A stretch of DNA of 64,000 bases from Novosphingobium sp. HII-3. GTDB taxonomy: Bacteria; Pseudomonadota; Alphaproteobacteria; Sphingomonadales; Sphingomonadaceae. Location of the stretch: assembly GCF_002916655.1 (NCBI RefSeq), contig NZ_PPSM01000004.1:50737-114736 (forward strand), read 5' to 3'. The position numbers and the translations under genes are program-made. This document shows positions 1-6,600 of this stretch, piece by piece. The notes below the pieces were generated by a model. That model saw only the letters and a list, made by a program, of their open reading frames with translations, was not told the origin of the DNA and ran no database searches. The stretch's first letter is position 1. The number at the start of each line of letters is the position of its first letter.

Positions 1-179
1 TGCGCGAACGCATCGCCAGCGGCGCTGACCCTCGATCGAGCGGGAAAGCGCTCGCTGGTCAGCTCGCGGGGCTGTGGCGCTACCGAGTGGGCGATTACCG
101 GCTGATCTGCCAGATCGAGGACGGCAAGCTGGTGATCCTTGTGCTCACCGTCGGGCATCGCAGCGACATCTACCGGTAA
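1..179 (+). CDS. RelE/ParE-family toxin, C-terminal part
   Basis: The window opens inside this gene; 58 residues are readable in frame 3 before the TAA at 177-179. The visible part has the C-terminal half of the RelE/ParE fold: a [19 protein letters not shown] stretch followed by the [15 protein letters not shown] ending that is typical of RelE mRNA interferases and relatives. Family members act as ribosome-dependent mRNA endonucleases or gyrase poisons neutralised by an upstream antitoxin. The antitoxin gene and the first third of the toxin lie outside the window, so integrity cannot be judged. The role in plasmid maintenance is inferred from family and location. Confidence 0.8.
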   Translation, partial: RERIASGADPRSSGKALAGQLAGLWRYRVGDYRLICQIEDGKLVILVLTVGHRSDIYR

Positions 180-816
180 GCAGCACCGGGGCCGCTTTGC
201 TCCTGCACGGGCACCCCGCCAACGAAGCGATAAGGCGCAGTGCACCTCCTTCGCGAAGGTAGAGGCCTCGCGATCGACGATATGCCTACAAGGCGTGCGC
301 TTGAAGGCATCGTTGCTCACGGCCCAGGGCATGGACGCAGCCGGTCACCGCAGCGCCCTTCAAAGTGGTTGCGCACATCCCATGCCGAACAGTGAGGTGG
401 AACCCGCGACCGCGTCCTTGACGGGGTAGCCGGCAATTCTTCCAGCTTCGCCGCCGGCGTGGGCGCCAGTCGTTCACGCTGGACGGGCAAGCCCGATGAC
501 GCTGGCTGTCCCGAGGGGCGATCGCAAGCGATGGGGCCCTTGCGGCTTTGAGACGAGCCGGGCGAGGTCGTTCTTTTCCGGCACCAGCCACCAGAGAGAT
601 CCGGTGGTCCGACCGCCTCGGTAGTGCCCCTTGCCCCTGTTCGCAAACCTGCCCAACCCCGGCGTCACGGGCCGTGTTGCCCGCTGCGCGGGCTGCCCGC
701 ACCACCCCGCTCCTTAGGGGTTCCCCTTCGCTTCGCTCCGGTGGGCCGGCCTGCGCCCAGGGGCTCAACAGGGGCACCGGCGGACGAACCACCGGATCAA
801 CTGGAGGCTTAGGAAA
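180..816. other. GC-rich gap without convincing genes
   Basis: No reading frame here has convincing protein-like composition or a good ribosome binding site. The stretch around 660-770 is rich in short GC inverted repeats. It resembles in style the GC-rich hairpin stretches at 2400-2545 and in the 185-bp satellite. It probably holds the promoter of the SSB gene, but no clear -35/-10 pair was recognised. Confidence 0.4.
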
Positions 817-1152
817 ATGAACAACGTCCAACTCGTCGGTCGCCTTGCCAAGGACCCCATCGCTCGCGATCGCGGAGACACCCGCATCACCGAACTCACC
901 CTCGTGACCGAACGCCCCCGCATCCGCGACGGAAAGGTCCAGAAGGACCCCGAGACCGGCTACCCCATCAAGGACGCCGAGTTCCACAAGATCACCATCT
1001 TCAACGGCATGGGAATGGGCGTGCGCAACCACAAGGAAAAGGGCGACCTCCTCGCCGTGACCGGCCGCATCCACTACACCCGATGGACCGATAACGAAGG
1101 CCAGACGCGCTACGGCTGCGAGATCATCGCCGAAGACGTCGAGTTCATCTGA
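817..1152 (+). CDS. ssb: Single-stranded DNA-binding protein (plasmid SSB)
   Basis: 111 residues. The N-terminus MNNVQLVGRLAKDP is the classic start of the SSB OB fold, and the spacing of beta strands through FHKITIFNG and GDLLAVTGRIHYTRW fits the family. The usual acidic C-terminal tail with DDDIPF, which recruits partner proteins, is missing; the protein stops after AEDVEFI, so it is shorter than chromosomal SSB (about 170 residues). Plasmid SSBs coat single-stranded DNA during replication and conjugative entry. The start at 817 is preceded by GGAGG at 802-806. A strong hairpin terminator follows directly, so the gene looks monocistronic or last in its unit. Confidence 0.88.
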   Translation: MNNVQLVGRLAKDPIARDRGDTRITELTLVTERPRIRDGKVQKDPETGYPIKDAEFHKITIFNGMGMGVRNHKEKGDLLAVTGRIHYTRWTDNEGQTRYGCEIIAEDVEFI

Positions 1153-1162
1153 ACCCCAGCGA

Positions 1163-1192
1163 GGGCGGCGCACCGCGCCGCCCTTCCTCTTC
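1163..1192 (+). terminator. Rho-independent-type terminator after ssb
   Basis: A perfect 9-bp GC stem, GGGCGGCGC (1163-1171) pairing with GCGCCGCCC (1175-1183) across a 3-nt loop, is followed by a pyrimidine-rich TTCCTCTTCTC tract. It begins 10 bases after the ssb stop codon. Confidence 0.75.
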
Positions 1193-1214
1193 TCGGGCAA
1201 GGGAGTTCCCCGCC

Positions 1215-1481
1215 ATGAAGGACTTCGCCATCACCGCGCAGCGCAACATCGATCGCGCAACGCACCAGCTCCACGCGCTGGAACGCTACGCCGAACGCCG
1301 CGATCAGCTGCTCGGAACCCTCGACCTTGGCTCCCTCGAGCCGACCCAGCTCTGCCGCATCTTCGGTGAGGACGAGGAAATCAGCGAAGCCCTCGCCTGG
1401 GGACAGCTCTACATAGCCCATCTCGCCCAAATGGAAGCCTTGGGCCTATCGCTCAGCACCCAGATTCCCCTCGCCGCTTAG
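1215..1481 (+). CDS. Small hypothetical plasmid protein
   Basis: 88 residues, not recognised. It is helix-prone and charged (for example LHALERYAERRDQLLG), with no signal peptide or membrane segment, so a cytosolic protein is likely. The start ATG has a GGGAG element 10-14 bases upstream and the frame is open without rare-codon clusters. It lies between the ssb terminator and another small gene, in a block of plasmid housekeeping genes. A function cannot be assigned; coding status rests on composition, length and the ribosome binding site. Confidence 0.6.
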   Translation: MKDFAITAQRNIDRATHQLHALERYAERRDQLLGTLDLGSLEPTQLCRIFGEDEEISEALAWGQLYIAHLAQMEALGLSLSTQIPLAA

Positions 1482-1574
1482 CAAGTTCTCGCAGCGCAAC
1501 TATGCCGGCGCCAGGGCTTCGCCTTGGCGCCTCCTGCTGTTACCCCTGATGCACAAAAAACGCCGGGGGAGTCG

Positions 1575-2018
1575 ATGAGCCGAGAAAGCAACAAGGAATC
1601 CGGATCCGGCGAAATCGAGGTGCAAATCAAAAATCCAGACCTCATCGTCAATCTTGAGGCAGACTACAGCTTAGAGCCGGAGGAGTTCATTGAGGTCAAG
1701 ATGCTGGGTCGTTCCGAGGATCTAGAGACACCACTCCCGATCGCCATTACTTTCTACGTCGCCCCCAAAGACGCCGCTCCTGCCCAGGAGGAACTGCTCC
1801 TGCGTCTTCCCAAGACAGAACAGGAGCGTGATTCCAAGATCGGATGCCGTATCGCGATCTCCCGCCTGGCCATGCAGGCCTTGCTAGCGATCGTCTCCTC
1901 AGGCCACCGACGAACCTTCAATTTCGCCGCCGTCAATGATCCGAAGGGACGAGGATTGCTGATCGAGAATTTCGAGTTCTACCTCGATCCAAAGCCAGAA
2001 CCCCGCAGTATCCACTGA
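1575..2018 (+). CDS. Hypothetical protein
   Basis: 147 residues from the ATG at 1575, chosen over an upstream TTG at 1524 because a purine-rich GGGGGAG (1565-1571) sits at the right distance. The protein is acidic, lacks cysteines in a motif and has no signal peptide. It contains a likely beta-rich core (ITFYVAPKD, LLRLPKTEQERDSKIGCRI) and a LAMQALLAIVSSGHRR helix. No family was recognised. A position in the early plasmid block suggests a conserved backbone or accessory protein, but this is only context. Confidence 0.6.
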   Translation: MSRESNKESGSGEIEVQIKNPDLIVNLEADYSLEPEEFIEVKMLGRSEDLETPLPIAITFYVAPKDAAPAQEELLLRLPKTEQERDSKIGCRIAISRLAMQALLAIVSSGHRRTFNFAAVNDPKGRGLLIENFEFYLDPKPEPRSIH

Positions 2019-2602
2019 ACAGCTGGTGCGTAAACCCGGCACGAACGCGAAAAAGGGGCCCGCTGCTCGAACAGCGGAACCCCCGGAAAGATCTAGGATC
2101 AGACACTCCTGATCTCCTTCATCCCGCCAGTCTTGTCAACGTAGGAGCGGCCTTGTTCACAGCCGCATCCCGCCAGCGGGACCGGGCTCTATTCCGCTAG
2201 GGCCTCTTCGCATTGCCGGCAGTCGCCGGCGCGCTCGATGCCCAAGCTCCACCGAGCCCCGCGATGCGGGTCTCGGCCCTGACGGGTAACGATCCCTTGC
2301 GGAAGGCGGCCGCGCCCGGAATCGCGGCGCAAACCGCACCCTAGGGCGTGAGGGCGCGGGGAAACCTCAATTCTAAAATATTCTCACACTGTAGGCCAAG
2401 TTTGGCACGCGGGGCTTGGCGTCCGTCAAGGATCCGCGGTCCCCCAATTTTCACGACACCCCTCCGCTCCGCTCCAGGGCGCCGAGAAAATCGGCTCCCC
2501 CACGGCCCGCTGCGCGGCGGCCTCCGGCCGTCCCTGACCTCCTGATCCCCGGTGCCTGATGATGGGGGTCATCAAGAGGATGACAGGAAAATGGAGGTTT
2601 AC
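2019..2602. other. Intergenic region, GC-rich, no gene seen
   Basis: 584 bases without a convincing reading frame. It holds the hairpin at 2051-2085, then low-complexity GC-rich sequence with several short inverted repeats, and ends with the ribosome binding site of the DUF2493 gene. The promoter of that gene is presumably inside, but no clear core promoter was recognised. Confidence 0.4.
2051..2085 (-). terminator. Possible minus-strand hairpin terminator
   Basis: A hairpin with GGGG...CGCTG pairing to CAGCG...CCCC around a CTCGAA loop is followed, on the minus strand, by a TTTTT run (plus-strand AAAAA at 2051-2055). No minus-strand gene ends here, so it may terminate antisense transcription or be incidental. 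Confidence 0.35.
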
Positions 2603-3601
2603 ATGAACAAGTTCACCAACTTCGCTGACCTCGCAGCCACCCTCGCCGCTGACCGCGCTACACGCTCCGACGACGCCCACGAGCAGAGCTACGACGGTGC
2701 TTTCATCGAGCACTCCGAGCTCGCCAAGCTGAGCGTCATGGACGAGCCGATGGCGACCGAGATGCCCGATCCGGACATGGCTCGCGCCGCCGTTGAACTC
2801 GCCGTCGGAACGATCTTCGACGTCTTCCGCGACACCCGCATGGAAGAGTTCGCGCAGCAGATCGTCTGGGGGTTCGTGAACTCCTTCCACATGACCGCCC
2901 GCATCGCCGAAGGCCGCGAGGACGACGCCGCCAAGAAGCTGGGTGAACTCGCCCGCAACTACGATCCCTCGGAGATCCACGCGGTTGAGATGGAAGAGAC
3001 GCAGCTGCTCTGCCAGACCCTGCAGGGATGCCGCGAGGCTCTCGAGGCCATGCGCGACCACGCTTCGGCCGTCTACCACGTCGAGACCGGAAAGCCCTTC
3101 ACCGCCACGCGCGGGTCGCAGGTCGCACGCACCGGGGTCACCGCCTCGCAGATCGCGGCGCGCGACTTCCTCGCCGCCCGCAATCGCCAGCGCAACGAGG
3201 AGCACGCTCCCACCGGTCCGATGGTTGTCGTGTCCGGTGGTCAAGTCTGGCATGACCACGAGATGCTCTGGGACATCCTCGACGACATCAAGGCCCGGGT
3301 CCCCGAGATGGTGCTGGCCACGACCGGGATGCGCAAGGGCGTCGACGCTATCGCCACGTCATGGGCTCAAGCGCGCAAGGTCAAGGTGATCAGCTTCATC
3401 CCCAAGATGAAAGAACTCGGCAACCGCGCGCCCTTCCTGCGCAACGAGAACCTGGTCAAGCTGCGGCCGGTCGAGGCCATCGTCTGCGAAGGTTCGGGCA
3501 TCCAGTCCAACCTCGCGCAGCGCCTCCGTCAAGCGGGGGTGCCGCTGCACATCCGCCGCATCGCCGATCAACGCGCCGCACAGCGCACCCAACGGGCGTA
3601 A
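2603..3601 (+). CDS. DUF2493 (SLOG-fold) plasmid protein
   Basis: 332 residues from the ATG at 2603; GGAGG at 2593-2597 decides this start over an in-frame upstream codon. The first ~200 residues are mostly helical and unassigned. The last ~110, from GPMVVVSGGQVWHDHEMLWD through ATTGMRKGVDAIATSWAQ to VCEGSGIQSNLAQRLRQAG, match DUF2493, a YspA/cpYpsA-like Rossmann domain of the SLOG superfamily thought to bind nucleotides or their derivatives. Such proteins are common on alphaproteobacterial plasmids and their biochemical role is not established. A strong terminator follows 10 bases after the stop. Confidence 0.82.
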   Translation: MNKFTNFADLAATLAADRATRSDDAHEQSYDGAFIEHSELAKLSVMDEPMATEMPDPDMARAAVELAVGTIFDVFRDTRMEEFAQQIVWGFVNSFHMTARIAEGREDDAAKKLGELARNYDPSEIHAVEMEETQLLCQTLQGCREALEAMRDHASAVYHVETGKPFTATRGSQVARTGVTASQIAARDFLAARNRQRNEEHAPTGPMVVVSGGQVWHDHEMLWDILDDIKARVPEMVLATTGMRKGVDAIATSWAQARKVKVISFIPKMKELGNRAPFLRNENLVKLRPVEAIVCEGSGIQSNLAQRLRQAGVPLHIRRIADQRAAQRTQRA

Positions 3602-3610
3602 GCGCCCATC

Positions 3611-3652
3611 GGGAGGCTCGGGCATCCGCCCGGGCCTCCCTCCTTCTTTCTG
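3611..3652 (+). terminator. Strong rho-independent terminator
   Basis: GGGAGGCTCGGGC pairs with GCCCGGGCCTCCC (3611-3640) across a 4-nt loop with one internal T-G pair, followed by a TCCTTCTTTCTGT tract. It closes the DUF2493 gene. Confidence 0.85.
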
Positions 3653-3740
3653 TCACGCTACAGCGCGGCTCAGGGGCATCGAACCCCTTCGCCGCGATCG
3701 CGACATGCCCTCAGGGCAGATCGCTCGCAATCCGCACGGA

Positions 3741-4761
3741 CAGTGGCCGGCGCGGCAGTCCCGCGCTCGCTGCCGCCCCTTCGGGCGTCTCGCTACGCGC
3801 GGTCTGCCTTGCCGGATCACGGCATCGCCGGATGGGCTTGCACCGGCCCGCCGTCGCGGCCCTGGTGCATCGCCCCGGCTCGCCTGCGGTGCGCGATACG
3901 CCAGGTCGCCCGCATGAGGTGAGGGCAGTGGCCGGCGCGTCAGTCCCGCGCTCGCTGCCGCCCCTTCGGGCGTCTCGCTGCGCGCGGTCTGCCTTGCCGG
4001 GTCACGGCCTCGCCGGATGGGCTTGCACCGGCCCGCCGTCGCGGTCCTGGTGCATCGCCCCGGCTCGCCTGCGATGCGCTTTACGCGAGGTCGGCCGCAT
4101 GGGGTGAGGGCAGTGGCCGGCGCGTCAGTCCCGCGCTCGCTGCCGCCCCTTCGGGCGTCTCGCTTCGCACGGTCTGCCTTGCCGGATCACGGCATCGCCG
4201 GATGGGCTTGCACCGGCCCGCCGTCGCGGTCCTGGTGCATCGCCCCGGCTCGCCTGCGATGCGCTTTACGAGAGGTCGGCCGCATGGGGTGAGGGCAGTG
4301 GCCGGCGCGTCAGTCCCGCGTTCGCTGCCGCCCCTTCGGGCGTCTCGCTTCGCACGGTCTGCCTTGCCGGATCACGGCCTCGCCGGATGGGCTTGCACCG
4401 GCCCGCCGTCGCGGTCCTGGTGCATCGCCCCGGCTCGCCTGCGATGCGCTTTACGAGAGGTCGGCCGCATGGGGTGAGGGCAGTGGCCGGCGCGTCAGTC
4501 CCGCGCTCGCTGCCGCCCATTCGGGCGTCTCGCTTCGCACGGTCTGCCTTGCCGGGTCACGGCCTCGCCGGATGGGCTTGCACCGGCCCGCCGTCGCGGT
4601 CCTGGTGCATCGCCCCGGCTCGCCTGCGATCCGCTTTACGAGAGGTCGGCCGCATGGGGTGAGGGCAGTGGCCGGCGCGTCAGTCCCGCGCTCGCTGCCG
4701 CCCATTCGGGCGTCTCGCTTCGCGCGGTCTGCCTTGCCGGGTCACGGCCTCGCCGGATGGA
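3741..4761. repeat. 185-bp tandem satellite, five full copies plus partials
   Basis: The sequence repeats with a period of exactly 185 bases. Unit starts (GATGGGCTTGCACCGG) fall at 3831, 4016, 4201, 4386 and 4571, with a truncated start at 4756 and a partial unit from 3741. Copies differ by only a few substitutions (for example a C or T at 3970-3980-type positions, AGAGGT or CGAGGT near the middle). Because 185 is not a multiple of three, a reading frame through one unit shifts in the next, so the array is not a repetitive protein gene. Within each unit are GC-rich hairpin stretches. Possible roles are a structured RNA array, a binding-site array or a recombination product; none is proved. 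Confidence 0.95.
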
Positions 4762-4882
4762 CCTGAGGACCACTTACCAGAGCCAACCGGCATCGCCTTG
4801 GTGGGCAATTAGCAGCGGCACAAGATGCCGCGAAAAGAGAGGAGGGAGGTGAAGGGGCAGGCTTTCAGATGGAGAGAGAGCA

Positions 4883-5446
4883 ATGCCCACTGTCTTCCGC
4901 ATTATCGACACCCAGACGCGGCTTCACACAAGCCCCGTTGAACTCAACGCACGTGAGCTCGCGAAGCTTCGCTTTCTCTTTCAGTCCGCCGGTCACTTTG
5001 TCGAGGTTGAGGAGGGAGAGTCCGAAGGGACAGCACTGAACTTCGAGGTCAATGCAAACGGCATAGCGTTGGCCAGATTCGCGACAGTCTTCCCCGATCG
5101 CGACGACATTCTGTCCGTGGTCGAGGAAGCCCAATTCCTTGGCAGATCGTTGCGCGTTGCGCGCTCACCTCAGGACCCTGAGGTAACTCTCCATGTCAGC
5201 CAACATATCACCCTCTCGCCGGACATTCTGCTTTCAAGGAAGCAAGCTCGAGCGGTCGTGGATTGCATCGGAGATACGCCAAGCGATGAAGGCACGATCT
5301 CGCTAGATCGGCTCCGCAGTGCTCTACGGGACGTCTCATGTCATCGACGGTTCGAGGCGGCGAGGATTGAGCATATCCACGAGTATCTGGTGCGTCTAGC
5401 GGCAACGGATTGCGGTGAACAATTTCCCTACCTGGAGTGGGCTTAA
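4883..5446 (+). CDS. Hypothetical protein
   Basis: 187 residues, not recognised. No signal peptide, membrane segment or cysteine motif; composition is acidic and typical of a soluble protein. The start ATG at 4883 has GGAGAGAGAG just upstream. It stands alone between the satellite and a textbook terminator at 5475-5509, which supports an independently transcribed gene. Base composition is lower in GC than the flanking satellite. Function unknown. Confidence 0.65.
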   Translation: MPTVFRIIDTQTRLHTSPVELNARELAKLRFLFQSAGHFVEVEEGESEGTALNFEVNANGIALARFATVFPDRDDILSVVEEAQFLGRSLRVARSPQDPEVTLHVSQHITLSPDILLSRKQARAVVDCIGDTPSDEGTISLDRLRSALRDVSCHRRFEAARIEHIHEYLVRLAATDCGEQFPYLEWA

Positions 5447-5474
5447 AGCCTCCATCCACTCCACCAACTGAGAA

Positions 5475-5509
5475 GGGCGCTGGAAGCAAGCTTCCGGCGC
5501 CCTTTTTTT
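5475..5509 (+). terminator. Rho-independent terminator
   Basis: GGGCGCTGGAAG pairs with CTTCCGGCGCCC across a CAAG loop, followed by seven T residues (5503-5509). It lies 28 bases after the stop of the preceding plus-strand gene. Confidence 0.92.
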
Positions 5510-5526
5510 GCCTTCTGCTCTCGCGC

Positions 5527-5781
5527 TCAGGCTGGTTCTGCTTGTGCCTTCTCCGGCGCACCAACAGACGCAGATTGCAGAGCCTCTAGCGCCCGCTTCG
5601 TCCCCAGATCGACCGCACATTTCAGGAGGGCAATTGCCTTCTCCGGGGACACCTTTTTCACCAACCTTTGGAGCTCCCGTTCCACCTCCTCGCGCTCCAT
5701 TTCTTCAAGGCGTTTCCGACGCTCCTCTAGCTCAGCCTCGGCCTGCTTCAGGGCAGCGCGTTCACGTTCAATCTTCGACAT
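5527..5781 (-). CDS. Small coiled-coil protein
   Basis: 84 residues. Residues 3-45 are almost all Glu, Lys, Arg, Ala and Leu in heptad-like spacing (ERERAALKQAEAELEERRKR), which predicts a long coiled coil; a short mixed segment with one cysteine follows. The start at 5781 has GGAAGG upstream on the minus strand. It is convergent with the preceding gene. Such short coiled-coil proteins on plasmids are usually of unknown role; an accessory to replication or transfer is possible but not shown. Confidence 0.65.
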   Translation of the reverse strand: MSKIERERAALKQAEAELEERRKRLEEMEREEVERELQRLVKKVSPEKAIALLKCAVDLGTKRALEALQSASVGAPEKAQAEPA

Positions 5782-6122
5782 AGAGAGAGCCTTCCGTCAC
5801 TACAAATTCAGGACGGATAATTGCTCAATTCAGCCACCAGATCGACCCCGAAATTATCTCCGCTTAGTGAGCTCAAAGACCCCTACGGTTTCAGCATCGA
5901 AAGGCCGAGCGTTAGCCGGTACTCGCCCATGCGAAACAACAGTGACCCTTCGATGCTCTGGACCATTGGAGCGTTCAGCCTATCGGCTGACCTGGTCCCA
6001 CAGGGAGCCGAGCCAGACGCAAGAACACCCATTCGGCTTACAGAACCAGGAGGGGCTTTCAGTCCCTATTTTTTGCACACCCTACACGGCAAGCCGTAGG
6101 TCTAAGTCGTTGATATTAAAGC

Positions 6123-6157
6123 GTCACCATATGAAACCGCTGGTTTCATATGGTGAC
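6123..6157. repeat. Perfect 16-bp inverted repeat
   Basis: GTCACCATATGAAACC (6123-6138) is the exact reverse complement of GGTTTCATATGGTGAC (6142-6157), separated by GCT. It could be an operator bound by the downstream ribbon-helix-helix protein or an oriT inverted repeat. Confidence 0.9.
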
Positions 6158-6160
6158 AGG

Positions 6161-6176
6161 TTCATTCTAGAATGAA
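6161..6176. repeat. Perfect 16-bp palindrome
   Basis: TTCATTCTAGAATGAA reads identically on both strands and lies 3 bases after the previous inverted repeat. Same possible roles: operator or oriT element. Confidence 0.9.
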
Positions 6177-6303
6177 ATGCCGAGCAAAATCAGTGGTCTA
6201 GCTGGTTTCGTTTGACGACGCATAGCGGGTAGACAGTGCACTCAGCACCCCCTAGAATAATCACGCGATAACCGAACCAGACTCCGCACCATTGGAGTTT
6301 GGT

Positions 6304-6600
6304 ATGAAGTCAGTAACTGAAAGCCAGCAACTCAGCGTACGCGTTGCGCCCGAGTTGGCGCGCCTCGTAGACGAGGTCGCTGCCGCGCGAATGTGCGACC
6401 GGTCAGATGCCGTGCGCCATATCATTCTTGTCGGCGCACCACTTGTTCTCAAAGCTCGAAACGTAAATGTCGATCGCCTACTTCAAGGCCTCGAAATTCT
6501 CGTGATCGATTGCCTCAGGCGGGCTGAGGAAAGCAACCCGAAAGACGTCGAGCTCCTGGTCAAGGCTGCCTCCACAAACGTGGAGACATTCCATGTCTGA
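6304..6600 (+). CDS. Ribbon-helix-helix relaxosome accessory protein (TrwA/TraY-like)
   Basis: 98 residues from the ATG at 6304, with GGAG six bases upstream; an in-frame TTG at 6292 lies before that element. Residues 9-40 (QQLSVRVAPELARLVDEVAA, then RSDAVRHIILVGA) fit the ribbon-helix-helix fold: a short DNA-reading strand and two helices. Its 3' end overlaps the coupling-protein gene by eight bases, so translation is probably coupled. In R388 the equivalent TrwA binds oriT, represses the operon and stimulates the relaxase and coupling protein. That role, and binding to the palindromes just upstream, are inferred from gene order. Confidence 0.7.
   Translation: MKSVTESQQLSVRVAPELARLVDEVAAARMCDRSDAVRHIILVGAPLVLKARNVNVDRLLQGLEILVIDCLRRAEESNPKDVELLVKAASTNVETFHV

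Larger units (their letters stand above)
5782..6303. promoter_or_regulatory. Palindrome-rich leader, candidate oriT
   Basis: 522 bases without a convincing gene directly upstream of an accessory protein - coupling protein - MobF relaxase operon. In the R388/trw layout the origin of transfer sits exactly here. The region contains two perfect palindromes (6123-6157 and 6161-6176) and an AT-richer stretch followed by GACGCATAGCGGG near 6218. The placement of oriT is inferred from gene order and inverted repeats; no nic site could be identified with confidence, and part of the region must also contain the operon promoter. Confidence 0.45.

Noticed and set aside
379..410. Short similarity of CCCATGCCGAAC to a 5S rRNA loop
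   Set aside because: The match is about 12 bases; no 5S stem structure surrounds it.
286..1200. 304-residue minus-strand frame over ssb
   Set aside because: It is the antisense shadow of ssb and the GC-rich leader; composition is unlike a protein and the plus-strand SSB is certain.
3832..4766. Series of 84-91-residue open frames across the satellite
   Set aside because: They recur every 185 bases on both strands because of the repeat; the period is not a multiple of three and no ribosome binding sites are present.
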